A stretch of DNA of 64,000 nucleotides from Sphingomonas trueperi (GCF_011927635.1 NZ_JAATJB010000003.1:363451-427450), one strand, 5' to 3'. Counted from the first letter of the stretch, positions 48,041 through 57,931 are shown. The notes: generated from the sequence alone by a model not told the origin. Made by a program: numbers and translations.

Positions 48041-48966
48041 ATGCTGACGGCCTCTGACGCTGCCGCGCTGAACCATAGCCATGATTTCCTGGGCGCCGCG
48101 CACGACGCGAACGCGCGGCGTATGCAGTGGGTGGTCCTGGTCACCGCCGGCATGATGGTGGGCGAGATCGCCGCGGGCTATGCGACGGGCTCGATGGCGC
48201 TGCTCGCGGACGGCTTCCATATGGCGACGCATGCGGGTGCGCTGGCGGTCGCGGCGGGGGCCTATGCCTTTGCCCGGCGCCATGCCGCGAGCGGGCGGTT
48301 CAGCTTCGGCACCGGCAAGGTCGGCGATCTCGCGGGCTTCGCCTCGGCGCTGTGCTGGGGCTCGTCGCTGCCGGGATCGCCGGCGAGTCCGCCTGGCGGC
48401 TGTTCCAGCCCATGCATGTCGATTTCGGCACGGCGACCTGGATCGCGGTGCTGGGGTTGCTGGTCAATCTCGCCAGCGCGCTGCTGCTGAGCGGCGGGCA
48501 TCACCACCATCACCACCATGATCACGGGCACGCCCATGGCCATGACCATCACGGTCACAATCACGACAATAATCTGCGGGCCGCCTATGTGCATGTGCTG
48601 GCCGATGCGCTGACCTCGATCCTCGCCATCGCGGCGCTGCTGGCGGGGCGCTATCTCGGCTGGTCGTGGATGGATGCGGCGGTGGGGCTGGTGGGCGCCG
48701 TGGTCATCGCGTGCTGGTCGTGGAGCCTGTTGCGCGACACCGCCGCCATGTTGCTCGACGCGACCGACGACCATGTCGCGGAAGAAGTGCGCGCGCTGGT
48801 CGAGGCGCCGGGCGATGCCCGCATCGTAGATCTGCACGTCTGGCGCGTCGGCCCCGAGGCGCGGGCGGCGATCGTCAGCGTCACCGGCGTTTCGGACACG
48901 GCGCTGGTCCGCCGGCGCCTGGCGCCCGTCCACGAACTCGCCCATCTCACGATCGAGACGCGCTGA
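48041..48966 (+). pseudogene. dmeF: DmeF-type Co/Ni cation diffusion facilitator, frameshifted
   Basis: A His-rich CDF efflux pump broken by a one-base change. The first frame gives the N-terminus (NHSHDFLGAAHDANARRMQW, then GSMALLADGFHMATHAGALA with the zinc-site Asp/His) up to GFASAL. The rest reads on in the -1 frame from 48352: VLGLVAAGIAGESAW, a His-rich loop (HHHHHHHDHGHAHGHDH), LADALTSILAIAAL and the cytoplasmic end. Inserting one G (GCGCTGgTGCTG) would restore one 309-residue protein. The site is not a slippery heptamer, so programmed shifting is unlikely; either a real mutation or a sequencing error. Confidence 0.85.
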
Positions 48967-50410
48967 CTCGCACGCGTCGCCAGCCGAGCACCACGCCGGT
49001 GATGCTGAACAGGAACCCCGCCGCCAGCGGGAGCAGGAGCAGGAGGCGGCGCAGCGCGGGCCGTGTCGTCAGGCCGGGCACGTTGCCGGTGTGCAGCGCA
49101 TAATAAACCCAGGCATAGGCGGCGCGGCTGGAGTCCATCACCGTCAGCAGGCGGCCGCTATTGCCGTCGACATACAGGTCCGGCGCGGCCGGGGCGCCCG
49201 ATGGGATCCGCCAGGCCGAGCGTGGCCAGCCTTCGGCCAGCGCATAGGTCGCATCGGGATCGACCGGCAGAACGTGGGCCGCCGAAGCCTGCGGCCAGCT
49301 GGCGGCGACCGCACGCAGCACCAGCGCGCGCATCGCTGCGTCGTCGATCCGGCGTCCCGCACCGTCGACGCGTTCGACGGTGCCGTTCGCGGCCGAGCGC
49401 GTCAGGATCGCGCGGCAGGCCAGTGGGGTCACGCTGATCTCGGACGGCGCACCGGCGGCCAGTCGCGTGGCGTCCACCTGCCGGAGCACATCCGCCAGCG
49501 GGCAACCGGCATAGGCCTGCGCCTGCGCGGTGGTGGGCGTCCCGCGCGAGAACAGCCGCCCATGGTCCATCGACAGCCAGCCGCTGACAATCCAGCCGAG
49601 CACGAACACGCCCGCGCCGAGTCCGAGCAGGTGATGCCAGCGCAGCCAGCGGCGGCGGAAGAAGGTCAGGCGCGGCGGATGGAGGCGCCGTGCCGCGAGC
49701 ATGCGCACGATACCCAGGACCATGCCCGCGATCGCGACCAGCATGCAGACCAGCGACAGCCACCAGATGCTGGCATCCCAGGCGCGCCAGTCCTTGCGCA
49801 GCGGCGTCACATAGACCCAGTGCAGCACCGCCCCCGGCCAGTTCCATGCCCGTGCGCTGCGGCGGGTACGCTGGAGCAGCTCGCCCGAGCGTGCCGACAG
49901 ATAGAGCTGTGTGCCCGCTGCGTCTTTCGCATCGAGGCGGTAGAAAGGGCGGGCCGGATCGAACCGGTTGTGCACCACCCATTGATCATAGGCGAACGGC
50001 CCGGTGGCGCTGGCTCCAGTGCCGAAGATCCGGCGCGCCTCGGCAAGTGCCTGCGCGGTCGAGAGCGGTGGGAGAATCGCACCCGTCCTCGCATCGATGG
50101 CCTGTAGGACGCCGCCGCCTTCTACGACATAGGCCGGGCGTCCGGCGCGCTGGACCAGTCGCAGCGTCTCCGCGCCGGGAAGCGCGGCTGCGGCCCGTAC
50201 TGGTGGGACCAAGTCCGCGTGCGGTGCGATCGGCGCCTGCAGCGCCATTTGTGCGGCATGCGGCAGCGCCGGAAAGGGCTGGAACAGCATCACCGCGCCG
50301 CTGGCGAACCAGGCGGCGAAGATCAGGCAGGTGGCGACACCGAGCCACCGGTGGAACCAGACCAGCACCGCCAGCAGGCGCCGCGACAGGTGCGCATCAG
50401 AAGCGGGCAA
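48947..50410 (-). CDS. PepSY domain membrane protein
   Basis: A 487-residue membrane protein with a PepSY-associated layout: N-terminal helix (LVWFHRWLGVATCLIFAAWFASGA with the conserved WxHRWLG), periplasmic PepSY-like domains, two central helices (LVCMLVAIAGMVLGIV and HLLGLGAGVFVLGWIVSG) and a C-terminal helix. Such proteins pair with TonB receptors for siderophores and may reduce or handle the incoming metal complex. It overlaps the upstream receptor gene by 14 bases. Confidence 0.87.
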   Translation of the reverse strand: MPASDAHLSRRLLAVLVWFHRWLGVATCLIFAAWFASGAVMLFQPFPALPHAAQMALQAPIAPHADLVPPVRAAAALPGAETLRLVQRAGRPAYVVEGGGVLQAIDARTGAILPPLSTAQALAEARRIFGTGASATGPFAYDQWVVHNRFDPARPFYRLDAKDAAGTQLYLSARSGELLQRTRRSARAWNWPGAVLHWVYVTPLRKDWRAWDASIWWLSLVCMLVAIAGMVLGIVRMLAARRLHPPRLTFFRRRWLRWHHLLGLGAGVFVLGWIVSGWLSMDHGRLFSRGTPTTAQAQAYAGCPLADVLRQVDATRLAAGAPSEISVTPLACRAILTRSAANGTVERVDGAGRRIDDAAMRALVLRAVAASWPQASAAHVLPVDPDATYALAEGWPRSAWRIPSGAPAAPDLYVDGNSGRLLTVMDSSRAAYAWVYYALHTGNVPGLTTRPALRRLLLLLPLAAGFLFSITGVVLGWRRVRVSASRS

Positions 50411-52565
50411 GCAGGCTCACCTCGGCACGGCGTGGTTCCCCCAGCATCACCTGCGCGGGGTAGTAGATGTCGGCCCATTGCACGAAGCTCTTGTTCCAGA
50501 CGTTGTTGACCCGCCCGGTCAGCGACAGGCGCGGGGTGAGCGCCCAGGTCGCATAGACGATGCCGGTCGCATAGGGGCGCAGCACGAGCGTGTTGGCAGT
50601 GTTGCCGAACCGCTCGCCGACGAACTTCACCCCGCCGCCCGCTTCGAGCGGCAGCCCCGCGATCTTCTGGACGCTGGTCCAGACATTGGCCGTCCAGTCG
50701 GGCACGTTCGGCGGCCGGTTGCCCGATGCCGCGACGCCGTAATTGGGATCGACGAAGTTGCCGTAACGGGCATCGACATAGGTGCCGCTGGCGGTGACCG
50801 CCCAGTGCGGCGTCAGCCGCGCCTCGCCCGAAAGCTCGAGGCCGCGCGAACGCTGGCGGCCGATATTGCTCACCGTGTCGATCGCGACCTGGGTCAGGAT
50901 GTTGCGGCGTTCGATGTCATAGGCCGCCAGCGTCAGCGATCCGCGGCCGCCGAGCAGCGATGCCTTCACCCCCGCTTCGACCTGGCGGGAATTGGACAGC
51001 GCGAAGTTCTGGCCGGCATTGACCAGAAAGAGGTTCGCGCCGACCGGATCCTGGCCGGTGCTGTACGACGCATAGGCCGTCACCGCCGGCGTCAGATCGT
51101 AGACGAGGCCGGCGCGCCAGTTGAACGGCTTGTAGACGCGGCGGAAGCTCGAGCCCGCGGCGAAGCTGCCGTCGAGGTTGAAATTCTCGCGCGTCAGGAA
51201 CAGCCGCTCGGTGCGCAGGCCGGTGACGAGCTTGAGCCTGGCCGTCAGGTCCAGCGCATCCTCGGCGAACAGCGCGATCTGGTCCCAGCGGGTAGGGCTC
51301 ACCCGGCGGTCGAGCGGGCCGAAGCTGCCGCGCACCGGCCGCAGCAGGTCGACGCTGTCTCCGTCCGGGAAGCCGCGGCTGCGGACGAAATCGAGATGGC
51401 TATAGTCGAAGCCGACCACCAGCTTGTTCGACAGCCCGGCGAGGTGGTGGCGGAAGGTCGCGCTGCCCTGGTCGCCCACCAGATCCTGCCGGTGGAAGAC
51501 GAAGAAGCGGTCGCGATCGATCCGCCCGGTGCCGGGATTGTAGGTGTAGTTCTCCGCGTTGATCCACTGGCGGTCGGCGTGGAAATAATAGGCGGTGTTG
51601 GCCAGCGTCACCGTGTCGGAGGGCGACCAGGTGACGGCAAGCCGCGGCCAGACCTGCCAGCTGTTCGCTCGGCTGTCCGCGACGTTGTAGTTGACGAAGC
51701 GGGTGCGGCGATCGACCATTGCGCCGCTCGCGCTGGTGAGGATGCCGGGGATCGGATCCGTCGCCGCGCCGGCGGGGAGGAGCGGGGTGCCGTAATAGGT
51801 CGACAGCCGATCGCGCAGATAGTCGACGCTGAGCTCGACCGAAAGCGTGCTCGACGAACGGTAGCGCAGCCCGCCCGTCACGTTGAACGAATGCGGGCCG
51901 GTATCGTCGACAAAGCCGTTCGAGCGGTGATAGCTGGCATCGACCCGCGCGGCGAGCGTGTCGCTCAGCACGCGGTTGCCGCCGAGGCCGAGGCTGACCG
52001 TGTCGAAGTCCCCATAGGCGGCGAGCGCCTGGCTGCTATTGCGCGCAAAGTCCGGGCGCTTGTTGACGATGTTGACCGCGCCGCCCACTGCACCTTGGCC
52101 GTAGAGCACCGAGCCGGGGCCCTTCAGAACGTCGATGCCCGCCAAGTTGAAGCTGTTGCCCGGCCGGTTGATCATGTTGGCGGGCCCCAGATACAGGCCG
52201 TTGTGCAGGATCGTGATCTGCTCGCCGGTAAAGCCGCGCATCGAGAAGAGCGACGGATCGCCCGGCGAGCCGCCGGAGATGATGCCGGGCAGGCTGCCGG
52301 TCGCTTCCTCGACCGTGCGGAAGCCGCGCGTCAGCATCTCGTCGGCGCCGATCCGGTCGAGCGTCGCGGGGGTTTCGCGGATGGATAGGTCGAGCCGGCT
52401 GCCGGTGGGTACGATCACGTCGAGCTGGCGGAGGCGCCAGCCGGTGACGGTGATCTCGTCGGCGGTGCTGCCGGGTGCTGCCCCCTGCGCCAGGGCAGGC
52501 GCCGCAGCGGTGGCGGCGAGCGCGAGCAGCGCCGTGCGCGGCAGGTGCCGCACCTTCATGGTCAT
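50397..52565 (-). CDS. TonB-dependent siderophore-type receptor (first)
   Basis: A 722-residue outer-membrane receptor. A signal peptide (ALLALAATAAAPALAQ) is followed by a plug domain from about 45 to 165 (DRIGADEMLTRGFRTVEEAT; IDVLKGPGSVLYGQGAVGG) and a 22-strand barrel ending in Phe (SLLARF). The sequence style is that of FhuA/FpvA-like receptors. It lies in an operon with DUF1289, the NiCoT permease and PepSY, which suggests a nickel/cobalt- or metallophore-type ligand as much as iron. Confidence 0.92.
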   Translation of the reverse strand: MTMKVRHLPRTALLALAATAAAPALAQGAAPGSTADEITVTGWRLRQLDVIVPTGSRLDLSIRETPATLDRIGADEMLTRGFRTVEEATGSLPGIISGGSPGDPSLFSMRGFTGEQITILHNGLYLGPANMINRPGNSFNLAGIDVLKGPGSVLYGQGAVGGAVNIVNKRPDFARNSSQALAAYGDFDTVSLGLGGNRVLSDTLAARVDASYHRSNGFVDDTGPHSFNVTGGLRYRSSSTLSVELSVDYLRDRLSTYYGTPLLPAGAATDPIPGILTSASGAMVDRRTRFVNYNVADSRANSWQVWPRLAVTWSPSDTVTLANTAYYFHADRQWINAENYTYNPGTGRIDRDRFFVFHRQDLVGDQGSATFRHHLAGLSNKLVVGFDYSHLDFVRSRGFPDGDSVDLLRPVRGSFGPLDRRVSPTRWDQIALFAEDALDLTARLKLVTGLRTERLFLTRENFNLDGSFAAGSSFRRVYKPFNWRAGLVYDLTPAVTAYASYSTGQDPVGANLFLVNAGQNFALSNSRQVEAGVKASLLGGRGSLTLAAYDIERRNILTQVAIDTVSNIGRQRSRGLELSGEARLTPHWAVTASGTYVDARYGNFVDPNYGVAASGNRPPNVPDWTANVWTSVQKIAGLPLEAGGGVKFVGERFGNTANTLVLRPYATGIVYATWALTPRLSLTGRVNNVWNKSFVQWADIYYPAQVMLGEPRRAEVSLLARF

Positions 52566-52601
52566 GTCGAAATCCCCCTTGGAAAGTCTTGTAATGGGCG
52601 C

Positions 52602-53396
52602 TCAGGCGCGCGTTCCTGCCGTTGCCCGCCAGCGGCTGGCGAGCAGCAGGAGAATGATCGTGGCCGCGGCGGCGACACCGATCGCGGTGAATGCTCCGTC
52701 CGGCAAGGCGACGGTCAGCCCTGCCAGTTCGGCGAGCGCATAGCCGGCGGTGCCGAAGCTGAGTGCCACCACCAGCCAGCCCACCGCGCGGCGATAGCGC
52801 TGCACGGTTGCGGTGGCGCGGCCGCGGGTACGCAGCAGCCGGGCGACGATCTGGCTGTCGAGCGTATCGGCCAGCATCATGCCGATGGCGAAGGTCGCGG
52901 CGATCGCCAGCGCGGCGGTCGTCCCGCCCTTCGCCGTTGCCGCGGCACCCCAGGCCGCGGCTTGCGTGGCGGTGTCGAACACCAGCCCGAAGATCGCCCC
53001 GATCGCGACCACCGCCAGCGGATGGGTGCTGGTACGCAGCCGCTTCGGCACCAGCGCGCTTCGCCACCCCACGGGCGTGTAGCGCGCTTGGGTCAGCAGC
53101 GCGTGCAGGTTGAGCGTTCCCACGATCAGCAAAAGGCCGATCACCGCGAGGTCGATCATCGGCGCCGTCCGGGCCGGCAGCACGAACGCGCCCGCCGCCA
53201 ACGATACCCCGATGGCGACGGCGGCGACCGACAGGCTGTGGCCCAGCGCGAACAGCGTGCCGACCCACAGCGCCAGCCGTGGCCGCACCTCGACCGTGCG
53301 AAACACGATATTGTCGATCACCGCGACATGATCGGGATCGAGGCCATGGCGCAAGCCCAGCACGAAGATCAGCCAAAGCGCGGAAAACTCGATCAT
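52602..53396 (-). CDS. NiCoT-family nickel/cobalt transporter
   Basis: A 264-residue inner-membrane protein with about eight helices. The first helix holds LRHGLDPDHVAVIDN, the HxxxxDH metal-selectivity motif of HoxN/NixA/HupN permeases; a second motif LFALGHSLSV follows. It imports Ni(II) or Co(II). The ATG giving MIEFSALW overlaps the DUF1289 stop by 4 bases. Upstream of a TonB receptor, it may complete a two-membrane uptake route. Confidence 0.85.
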   Translation of the reverse strand: MIEFSALWLIFVLGLRHGLDPDHVAVIDNIVFRTVEVRPRLALWVGTLFALGHSLSVAAVAIGVSLAAGAFVLPARTAPMIDLAVIGLLLIVGTLNLHALLTQARYTPVGWRSALVPKRLRTSTHPLAVVAIGAIFGLVFDTATQAAAWGAAATAKGGTTAALAIAATFAIGMMLADTLDSQIVARLLRTRGRATATVQRYRRAVGWLVVALSFGTAGYALAELAGLTVALPDGAFTAIGVAAAATIILLLLASRWRATAGTRA

Positions 53397-53590
53397 GCCT
53401 CTTCCTCGGCAACCCGCACGCCGCGCGCGTCGAGCTTGGCCAGCCGCGCCGGCAGCGCCTTGCGGATCGCCAGCAGGCGGGGGCGCGGCGCCTTCTTCCA
53501 TTCGCGGCACTCGGGCAGCGTGCGCCCGCACGCGACGCACCAGCCGGTGCGGCCGTCGAACCGGCAGACGCTGATGCACGGGCTCTTCAT
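53393..53590 (-). CDS. DUF1289 small Cys-rich protein
   Basis: A 65-residue protein with CISVCRFDGRTGWCVACGRT and a further Cys (LPEC), the DUF1289 pattern, which suggests a metal or Fe-S site. First gene of the NiCoT/receptor/PepSY operon. Function unknown. Confidence 0.85.
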   Translation of the reverse strand: MKSPCISVCRFDGRTGWCVACGRTLPECREWKKAPRPRLLAIRKALPARLAKLDARGVRVAEEEA

Positions 53591-53945
53591 GCGCGGCCGG
53601 TACCCGTTGGTCGGTCAGGAATCGCAGGAATGCGGCACGGAGACGATGTGGGGAAAAGGGAGGACATGAACGCTCGCATGATACAATGTATCATTCATCA
53701 TTGCGGATGTGATGACAGGAATCAAGCGCCGAGGTTCGCGAAGGGGGAGGCCTATACGCGGGATCTCGCGCCGGAGAGCATCGCGTGGCCCGGAAACACT
53801 CCGTAGCAATCCTCGCGCTTGCGCAACAATTTGTATAACGTTACAACATCTCACGTCGCTGGCGGGCCACAGGGTCGCCAGACGTTGCGCATTGGGTCCG
53901 CCACGACCGTGGCCGGCGCCCGCACCAGACACAGGGGATTTGGCG
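53591..53945. promoter_or_regulatory. divergent control region between two TonB-receptor operons
   Basis: No gene is visible in these 355 bases, which are AT-richer than their neighbours. They hold two dyads: ATGATAC-AAT-GTATCAT (53678-53694, perfect 7-base arms) and TTGTA-TAACGT-TACAA (53831-53846, perfect 5-base arms). Both lie where Fur/Zur-type operators are expected, and either could serve both operons. The arms recur near the MerC/DUF1826 pair and the ABC operon. Confidence 0.6.
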
Positions 53946-56099
53946 TTGCACCTTTCCGTTCGTACCGGCTTGCTTGCCGGCGCTCTTCCGTTCGCCATGC
54001 TGGTCTCCGCGCCGGCCTTCGCCCAGGCCGTGCAGGAGACCGGGCTGGAGCAGGACCGCGAGGAGATCACCGTCAACGGGGTGCGCCAGTCCTATCGCGG
54101 CAATTTCGCGCTGCGCGAGATCCCGCAGGCGATCGCGGTGATCGAGGACAAGGTGTTGCAGGAGCAGAACATCACCCGCCTCACCGATGCGCTGGACCTC
54201 AATGCCTCGGTCGCCCGCCAGAATACGTTGGGTGGCCTGTGGGATTCCTTCGCGATCCGTGGCTTTGCCGGCGACGAGAATCTGCCCAGCGGCTATCTGG
54301 TCAACGGCTTCAACGGCGGGCGCGGCTTCAGCGGCCAGCGCGACGTGGCGGGGATCGAGCGCATCGAGGTGCTCAAAGGCCCCGCGGCGGCGCTGCTCGG
54401 GCGCGGCGAGCCGGGGGGGACGATCAACCTCGTCACCAAACAGGCCCAGCTCGGCCGCAGCTTCGGCAGCGCCTCGCTGCAATATGGCAGCTTCGATCGG
54501 GTACGCGCCGAGGGCGACGCCAATGTCGCGCTCACCCCCGGCATCACTGCGCGGCTGATCGGCTATGTCGAGGATGGCGACACCTTCCGCGACATGGTGC
54601 ACCAGAAGCGCTGGGGCCTGCTGCCGTCGTTCGGCGTCGCGCTGGGCGCGGCGACCCGCGTGACCTATGATTTCGAATGGACGCGGGTGGAAACCCCGTT
54701 CGATCGTGGCATCGTCGTGCTCAACGGCAATCTCGACACGGTGCCGCGCGCGCGCTTCCTCGGCGAGCCGGGCGATGGCGACACCGTCGCGCGCGCGACC
54801 GGGCATCAGCTGCGCGTGCAGCATGATTTCAGCGACCGCTGGAGTCTGCTGGTCGGCGCCAGCCACCGCGACACGCTGCTGACCGGCTTCTCCTCCGATG
54901 CCGAGACGGCGGCCTCGCGCCAGAAGCTCTTCGTCGACGGCCATTCGTTGTCGCGCCAGCGCCGCAGCCGCTACTACGACGCGGCACAAACCGCGGTGCG
55001 CGCCGAGGCGTCGGGCAGTTTCGAGACCGGATCGCTGCGCCATCGCCTGCTGTTCGGTGCGGACCATGACCGGTTCGTCTACGACCAGGTCTTCACCCGC
55101 GTGCGCCCGCCCGCCGTGTCGTCCAACCCCAGCGACCGGGCCGGCTATGTCATCGACATCCGCAACCCGGTCTACGGCCGCTTCCCGCTGCCGACGCCGG
55201 GGGTGATCACCGATCGCCGCGATGTGCAGGAGGCGAGCGGCGCCTATCTGCAGGACCAGATCAGTCTCACCGACCGGCTGCAGATCCGGTTCGGCGGGCG
55301 CTACGACCATCTGCTCCTGCGTACCGACAACCGCCAGACCGCAGTGAACAGCCGCCGCACGCGCGATCGGTTCAGCCCGCAGGCGGGCATCGTCTACCGG
55401 CTGAGCGATCCGCTGAGCCTCTATGCCAGCTATGGCGAAGGCTATCGCGCCAATGTCGGCACCGATGCGGCGGGCGTGATCTTCGATCCGGAGACGACCC
55501 GCTCGATCGAGGCGGGGGTCAAGTTCGGCGCTTTCGGTGGGCGGCTGAACGGCACCGTCTCCGTGTTCGAGATGAACAAGCGCAATGTGCTGGCCACCGA
55601 TACCGCCAACCCGGGCTTCTCGGTCGCGATCGGCAAGGCGCGCAGCCGCGGCGTGGAAGTGGATCTGACGGGCAAGCTGCCCGGCGATCTCGACCTGCTG
55701 CTCAGCTATGCCTATGTCGACGCCGAGGCGCGCTCCAACGTGCTCGATCCGAACTTCTCCTTCCAGGTGCGGCCGGGCGACCGGCTGATCAACATCCCCG
55801 ATCACACTGCCAATGTGCAGCTGGCACGCGACTTCACGCTCGCCGGAATGAAGGCCCGGTTCGGCGGCGGCGTGCAATATGTCGGCGAGCGCTCGGGCGA
55901 GACCGGCACGCGGTTCACCCTGCCGTCGCACACGCTGGCACGGGTGTTCGGGGAGGTCGGGATCACGGAGCGGCTGCAGCTGTTCGGCACCGTCTCCAAC
56001 CTGTTCGACGCGCATTGGTATGCGAACAGCTATACCCAGCTCTGGGTGCAGCCGGGCGCACCCCGCACCGCCACGATCGGCCTGCGCGCGAACTTCTGA
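53946..56099 (+). CDS. TonB-dependent siderophore-type receptor (second)
   Basis: A 717-residue receptor starting at TTG (AGGGGA 7 bases ahead), which gives a normal signal peptide ending VSAPAFAQ. The plug domain (ITRLTDALDLNASV; IERIEVLKGPAAALLGRGEPGG) and a C-terminal barrel ending LRANF are clear. It is a paralogue of the first receptor, divergent from it, and is followed 41 bases on by an M14 carboxypeptidase, which hints at a peptidic ligand. Confidence 0.92.
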   Translation: MHLSVRTGLLAGALPFAMLVSAPAFAQAVQETGLEQDREEITVNGVRQSYRGNFALREIPQAIAVIEDKVLQEQNITRLTDALDLNASVARQNTLGGLWDSFAIRGFAGDENLPSGYLVNGFNGGRGFSGQRDVAGIERIEVLKGPAAALLGRGEPGGTINLVTKQAQLGRSFGSASLQYGSFDRVRAEGDANVALTPGITARLIGYVEDGDTFRDMVHQKRWGLLPSFGVALGAATRVTYDFEWTRVETPFDRGIVVLNGNLDTVPRARFLGEPGDGDTVARATGHQLRVQHDFSDRWSLLVGASHRDTLLTGFSSDAETAASRQKLFVDGHSLSRQRRSRYYDAAQTAVRAEASGSFETGSLRHRLLFGADHDRFVYDQVFTRVRPPAVSSNPSDRAGYVIDIRNPVYGRFPLPTPGVITDRRDVQEASGAYLQDQISLTDRLQIRFGGRYDHLLLRTDNRQTAVNSRRTRDRFSPQAGIVYRLSDPLSLYASYGEGYRANVGTDAAGVIFDPETTRSIEAGVKFGAFGGRLNGTVSVFEMNKRNVLATDTANPGFSVAIGKARSRGVEVDLTGKLPGDLDLLLSYAYVDAEARSNVLDPNFSFQVRPGDRLINIPDHTANVQLARDFTLAGMKARFGGGVQYVGERSGETGTRFTLPSHTLARVFGEVGITERLQLFGTVSNLFDAHWYANSYTQLWVQPGAPRTATIGLRANF

Positions 56100-56140
56100 G
56101 CGCGCAGCCAGCCTCCTGATCCAGTAAGAGTATCGCGACC

Positions 56141-57931
56141 ATGATGCCTTCGTGCCCCCGCCTGGCGACGTTCGCCGCCCTCCTGCTCTGCGCGAGCGCC
56201 GCGCCAGCCGCCGCGCAGGACGTGCTCGACCTGCCGCCGGCGCTGCCCTGGTCCGGCAAGAGCGCGGCACTGGTCGCTCGGCCCGGTGATCCCTGGATCA
56301 CGCCGGCGGAAGCGGCGGGGTTTCGAACGACGCCGCGCTATGCCGAGGTCCGCGCATGGCTGGAACGGCTCGATGCGGCCTCCGACCTGATCACGCTGCA
56401 CGGCTTCGGCCGCACGGGCCAGGGGCGCGAGATGCTGTATGTCCACGCCAGCAAGGGCGGGGGACCCAAGCGGGTGGTGCTGGTCCAGGGCGGCATCCAT
56501 TCGGGCGAGATTGACGGCAAGGACGCCGGGCTGATGCTGCTGCGCGACATCGCGCTGCGCGGCAAGGCGGACCTGCTTGACAAGGTCGATCTCGTCTTCG
56601 TGCCGATCTACAATATCGACGGGCACGAGCAACTGAGCCGCTGGAATTTCGTCCATATCCGCGGCCCCGCCGAAAAGGGTGCGGAGGCCAATGCCCGCGA
56701 CATCGACCTGAACCGCGACTACGCCAAGGTCGACGCGCCCGAGACGCGCGCGATGATCGGGCTGATCCGGCAGCTGGACCCCATCCTCTATGTCGACTGC
56801 CATGTCAGCGAGGGCTTCGACATGCAGTATGACATCACCTTCACCTATGCCGGCTGGGGCAAATATGCCCGCCACCGCGCTACCGCCGACTGGCTGGAGC
56901 AACGCTTCGGCCCCGCCGCGATGCAGGCGCTGACGGCAGCAGGCCATACGCCGATCATCTACCCCAGCCCGATCGACACGCGCGTGCCGAGCAAGGGCAT
57001 CCGCTACAGCCCCGAAGGGCCGCGTTATTCGACCGGCTATGGCGACTTCATCGGCATGCCGACGGTGCTGGTCGAGAACCATATGCTCAAGCCCTATCGG
57101 CAGCGCGTGCTCGGCACCTATGTGCTGCTCGAGGCGGCGCTGCGGATCGCCGGCAGTGACGCTGCGCGGATCGCCGAGGCCAAGGCGCAGGATCGCGCCA
57201 GCCGCCCGGCCGAACTGCTTACCCGCTGGACGCCCGCCGAACAGCCGATCGGCTGGATCGAGCAGTTCAAGGGGGTCGCGTTCGAGATGGTGCCGTCGCC
57301 GGCCTCGGGGCGCCCGGAACAGCGCTGGACCGGCAAGCCGATCACCTTCCGCATGCCGATCATCGGCCAGCGCCCCACCGAGCGCGTGCGCCTGCCCAAG
57401 GCCTGGTGGATCCCGCCCGAACAGGCCGAGGTGATCGATCGCCTGCGGGTCCATGGCATCGCCTTCGAGACGATCGAAGCGCCGCGCACGCTGCGGCTCG
57501 ATCGGGTGCGGCTGGTCGATGCCAAGCTCGCCCAGCCCAAGGAGGGCAGGGTGCCGATCACCGCCGGGTTCGTCCACGGCGTCGCCGAGCAGGTGTTGCC
57601 GGCGGGCAGCGTTCGCGTGCCTGCCGATCAGCCGCTGGGGCTGCTGGCAGCCGCGCTGCTCGAGCCCGAGAGCCAGGACTCGTTCCTGGCCTGGGGCTTT
57701 TTCCCGGAAATGCTGGCACCCGTGCCGAGCACCGATGCCTTCATCCTGTCCGCGCTCGGCGAGCGGCTGCTCGCCACCGATCCGGCGATCAAGGCCGCAT
57801 TCGAGGCGAAGCTCCAGGCCGAACCCGGCTTTGCGGGCGACCCGGACGCGCGGCTAGCTTGGTTGTTCGCCCATGCGGGCACCGGCCATGCCTTTCTTCT
57901 GCAATATCCTGTCGCGCGGGAGCTGAACTGA
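56141..57931 (+). CDS. M14 family zinc carboxypeptidase (exported)
   Basis: A 596-residue secreted peptidase. Signal peptide MMPSCPRLATFAALLLCASA ends near AAAQ. Zinc ligands are in QGGIHSGEIDGKD (HxxE) and the third His in YVDCHVSEG; the catalytic Glu is probably in VLVENHMLKP. A C-terminal non-catalytic domain of some 200 residues follows. It likely acts on peptides in the periplasm; with the adjacent receptor this could release metal or amino acids from an imported peptide-metal complex (inference). The next 288 bases hold no gene I can support. Confidence 0.88.
   Translation: MMPSCPRLATFAALLLCASAAPAAAQDVLDLPPALPWSGKSAALVARPGDPWITPAEAAGFRTTPRYAEVRAWLERLDAASDLITLHGFGRTGQGREMLYVHASKGGGPKRVVLVQGGIHSGEIDGKDAGLMLLRDIALRGKADLLDKVDLVFVPIYNIDGHEQLSRWNFVHIRGPAEKGAEANARDIDLNRDYAKVDAPETRAMIGLIRQLDPILYVDCHVSEGFDMQYDITFTYAGWGKYARHRATADWLEQRFGPAAMQALTAAGHTPIIYPSPIDTRVPSKGIRYSPEGPRYSTGYGDFIGMPTVLVENHMLKPYRQRVLGTYVLLEAALRIAGSDAARIAEAKAQDRASRPAELLTRWTPAEQPIGWIEQFKGVAFEMVPSPASGRPEQRWTGKPITFRMPIIGQRPTERVRLPKAWWIPPEQAEVIDRLRVHGIAFETIEAPRTLRLDRVRLVDAKLAQPKEGRVPITAGFVHGVAEQVLPAGSVRVPADQPLGLLAAALLEPESQDSFLAWGFFPEMLAPVPSTDAFILSALGERLLATDPAIKAAFEAKLQAEPGFAGDPDARLAWLFAHAGTGHAFLLQYPVARELN

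Noticed and set aside
48341..48360. Programmed -1 frameshifting in dmeF
   Set aside because: No X-XXY-YYZ slippery heptamer or stable downstream structure is seen at the join; a lost base explains it better.
50331..52388. A 685-codon frame antisense to the first TonB receptor
   Set aside because: Composition is that of a shadow frame; the receptor on the minus strand is complete.
53841..56270. An 809-codon frame antisense to the second TonB receptor
   Set aside because: Same reasoning: Arg/Gln/Ala-rich translation and no recognisable domain, while the plus strand has signal, plug and barrel.
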